Part shown: positions 53,220 to 55,077 of the stretch, piece after piece | Position numbering within the stretch: the first letter of the stretch is position 1 | Layout: each line of letters starts with the position of its first letter | NCBI RefSeq assembly: GCF_016862775.1 | Contig: NZ_BONP01000025.1 | Coordinates: 1-55,077, forward strand | Direction: 5' to 3' | Source of the DNA: Cellulomonas phragmiteti | GTDB lineage: Bacteria > Actinomycetota > Actinomycetes > Actinomycetales > Cellulomonadaceae | DNA length: 55,077 nucleotides | Notes under the pieces: generated by a model | Seen by the model: only the letters and a program-made list of their open reading frames with translations | Database searches by the model: none | Told to the model about the DNA's origin: nothing | Made by a program: the position numbers and the translations under genes

Positions 53220-54146
53220 GGGGGAGGCACCACTTCAGGGACGTTCCGGAGTGCTCTTGAGGCCGCTCAGGTCGGGTCGCTCGGAACAGTTGCCATGGCG
53301 ACCGGGGCCGCCCGGCGCCGGGCGTCAGCTGTGTCGGTGATCGATGACACCAGAGCTTGGTTCCGGCTGGCGTCTCCGGGGCAGGGTGTGACTGGGCCGC
53401 TCCGCGCCGGGTGGGTGCCTCGCCATGATCCGTTGTGACCTGTCCGCGCGTGGGTGGCACGACGTGAGCGCAGCAGACCGAGAAGCTGTGCCTCGGGATC
53501 AAGCAGGGCACGACCGGGACGGCGTCAGCCGGCCGGCGGATGGGGCCCGTTCCGCCGGCCGCCCGGAGGAGTGCCCCGATGCGGCGACCGGGGGACGTCG
53601 ACAGCCAGGACGGGGATCCCGCCCGTATGACGGCGACCTCGTGGTGGCGAGCAGCCGGTCGTCGGTGCTGCTCGGGCGAGGCACTCCGACACTCGACGAC
53701 AGGGCTGCCACAGCAGGCTGGCGGCGTCGCGCTGGGGTGGAGGAGCGCGCGGAGCCCTTCTGGCGAGCGGGGATCCCGTCGACTCCTCAGTCGCAAGAGG
53801 CCGGGTGTCTCGCGCTTGCTTTGCTGACGTCGGGCTCGACGGAGAATGCGTCCTTGCCGACCATCGCGTGGCACCGGGTGGACCGCCCCTGGCCGTGGAC
53901 TTCGGTGCGTACCTCGGCGGAGCGCGTGGCCGAGACCCGATCGTCCAGCCACCCGCCAGCAGGGGGCAACCACCGGCCACCGTGTCGGTCGGCCGCCGCT
54001 GGGGTCTCGGTCGTGGTCGTGGTCGTGGTCGTCTGCGCACATCGACACCTGTCGACGCTGTCGTCGCGGATGCGACCGCCGCCCCGCTGGCATCTGCGGC
54101 CACTCCCGCCGTGCGTGGTCGCGTGAGGACGGGCGGCGTCCGTGGT

Positions 54147-54417
54147 GCAAGGCATGGAACACGGAACACGGAGCAAGGAGGACGGAGCAAGGAGGACGGA
54201 GCAAGGAGGACGGAGCAAGGAGGACGGAGCACGGGGCACGCAGGGCGGGGCACGGAGCAAGGAGGACGGGCACGGAGCAAGGAGCGAGTAGCGAGGAGCA
54301 AGTGGCAGGGAGCACGGAGCAAGTGGCAGGGGGCAAGGAGCACGGAGCAAGTGGCAGGGACCAAGGGGCAAGGAGCACAGGGCTCGGGGCACGGGGCACG
54401 GGGATCGTGGGAGAGGC
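54147..54417. repeat. Purine-rich, T-poor tandem repeat block
   Basis: Four perfect head-to-tail copies of the 14-base unit acggagcaaggagg (54168-54223), followed by about 190 bases of variants built from ggagcacgg, ggagcaagg and caagtggcaggg. The plus strand is almost free of T, an extreme asymmetry. No gene overlaps it convincingly. Confidence 0.8.
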
Positions 54418-55037
54418 CGGCCCTGGCGGTCCATCGTGCCGACGACCTCGCGCCGGGGCGTTAGGGGCTGGCGTCCAGGCCCGCGTCGCGTGTCCGGCAC
54501 GTCCTCGATCGACCGTCCACATGCGCCGCGGGCGGCCTGCGCCCGGGGCATGTCCGCCAAGGACGCGGCACCCGGGCTGGTCGACGCTCGTCTCGACCAG
54601 GAGTGGTCGTCTCCCCCTGGATGACCCTGCGCCACTCGTGCCCAGCACGCCGCGGTCTCGACCTCATCACACCGCTCGTCGTGGGCGAGCGGCGAGTGAG
54701 CGCGACGCCTCCCCCGCAGAGGGCTGCGGTCCGCGTCCGTGTCGTGTCAACGCAGCACGGCTCCCACGGAACCACCGTGGGCCATAGGGAGGAAGGCACG
54801 GCGCCGACCGGCGGGCGCCCGACCCGGGGGACGGTGGCTCCGGGCCACGCCGCGAGGCGGGCGCAGGTCGCCGTCCATCCTGAGCGACCGGGCGACTACC
54901 AGCCCTCGAGTGATGCCCGCCTTGCCTCACCGGTCGGTCCCGCCGTGCGGCGGGACATCCCATGCCGGAGGACACAGGGTGGTCGCGCCGATGCTCGACG
55001 TGGAACCGCTGTGCCCGCCCGAGCAGCCGACGAGCCG

Positions 55038-55077
55038 ACCAGACGACCGGCCGACCGACCAGACGACCGGCCGACCG
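55038..55077. repeat. 20-bp tandem duplication at the window edge
   Basis: accagacgaccggccgaccg occurs twice in a row and runs to the last base of the window, so the true copy number is unknown. Confidence 0.75.

Larger units (their letters stand above)
52016..55077. other. 3-kb stretch without a convincing gene
   Basis: All six frames contain open stretches, but they are Arg/Pro/Ser-rich, lack ribosome sites and show no recognisable motif; for instance the plus frame at 53425-54126 is not persuasive. The region holds two parS-like sites (52530 and 53011), IS21-end-like repeats (53136-53219), a short (ggtcgt)4 run (54009-54032), a purine-rich tandem repeat block (about 54147-54417) and a 20-bp duplication at the window edge. 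It looks like decayed mobile DNA plus structural chromosome sites. Confidence 0.5.

Noticed and set aside
53425..54126. A 233-codon plus-strand open frame
   Set aside because: No ribosome site or recognisable domain; Arg/Pro/Ser-rich translation with a run of Val from the (ggtcgt) repeat. Treated as non-coding.
54168..54223. CRISPR-like array
   Set aside because: The 14-base units are directly adjacent with no spacers, and there are no cas genes in the window.

Overview
The window reads as the replication-origin region of a high-GC actinobacterium, most likely Cellulomonas or a close relative. Reasons: very high GC with frequent GTG starts and ATGA overlaps; the gene order gyrA-gyrB-dciA-recF-gnd-dnaN-dnaA | rpmH-rnpA-yidD-yidC-jag; a complete fhaA-fhaB-pstP-rodA-pbpA-pknA-pknB cluster; and a secreted GH9-CBM3-CBM2 cellulase with a CelR/CebR-type operator just upstream. 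The genus is an inference from content, not a measured match.

Left part (1-13.5 kb): an accessory island ending at the 3' side of a tRNA-Leu(CAG) gene. It holds a tight minus-strand operon: a type III-like restriction subunit (SF2 helicase plus nuclease), a beta-class DNA methyltransferase and a UvrD-type helicase fused to an Fe-S RecB-like nuclease. Straight after the operon lies a frameshifted 3' stub that looks like the C-terminus of a DUF499/Swt1-type ATPase. Between the operon and the tRNA is a plus-strand cassette: a small RHH-like protein, a tyrosine-recombinase-like protein that has lost most catalytic residues, and a DDE transposase-like protein translationally coupled to it.

Middle (13.8-32.7 kb): the cell-growth signalling and cell-wall cluster (fhaA to pknB), terminated by a strong hairpin; then convergent trpG/pabA, an unlisted small membrane protein, class E sortase and DUF881 genes, crgA, a zinc-ribbon rhomboid protease, a cyclophilin, an Ala/Lys-rich membrane protein, the cellulase, a GNAT acetyltransferase and a small nuclease-fold-like protein. 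From 32.7 to 36 kb come cspA, rtcB, an anti-sigma-type ATPase, tRNA-Ala(UGC), a 39-residue DLW-39 protein and tRNA-Ile(GAU).

Right part (36-51.3 kb): DUF3566-gyrA-gyrB, dciA-recF-gnd-dnaN, the dnaN-dnaA intergenic region with DnaA boxes, dnaA (TTG start), a second DnaA-box pair, and the divergent rpmH-rnpA-yidD-yidC-jag operon. Genes on both sides point away from the dnaA region, as expected for a bidirectional origin.

Far right (51.3-55.1 kb): the usual rsmG-parA-parB genes are not seen after jag. Instead there are three parS-like ParB sites, one GNAT gene, IS21-end-like repeats and a purine-rich 14-bp tandem repeat block, with about 3 kb of no convincing coding sequence up to the window edge.
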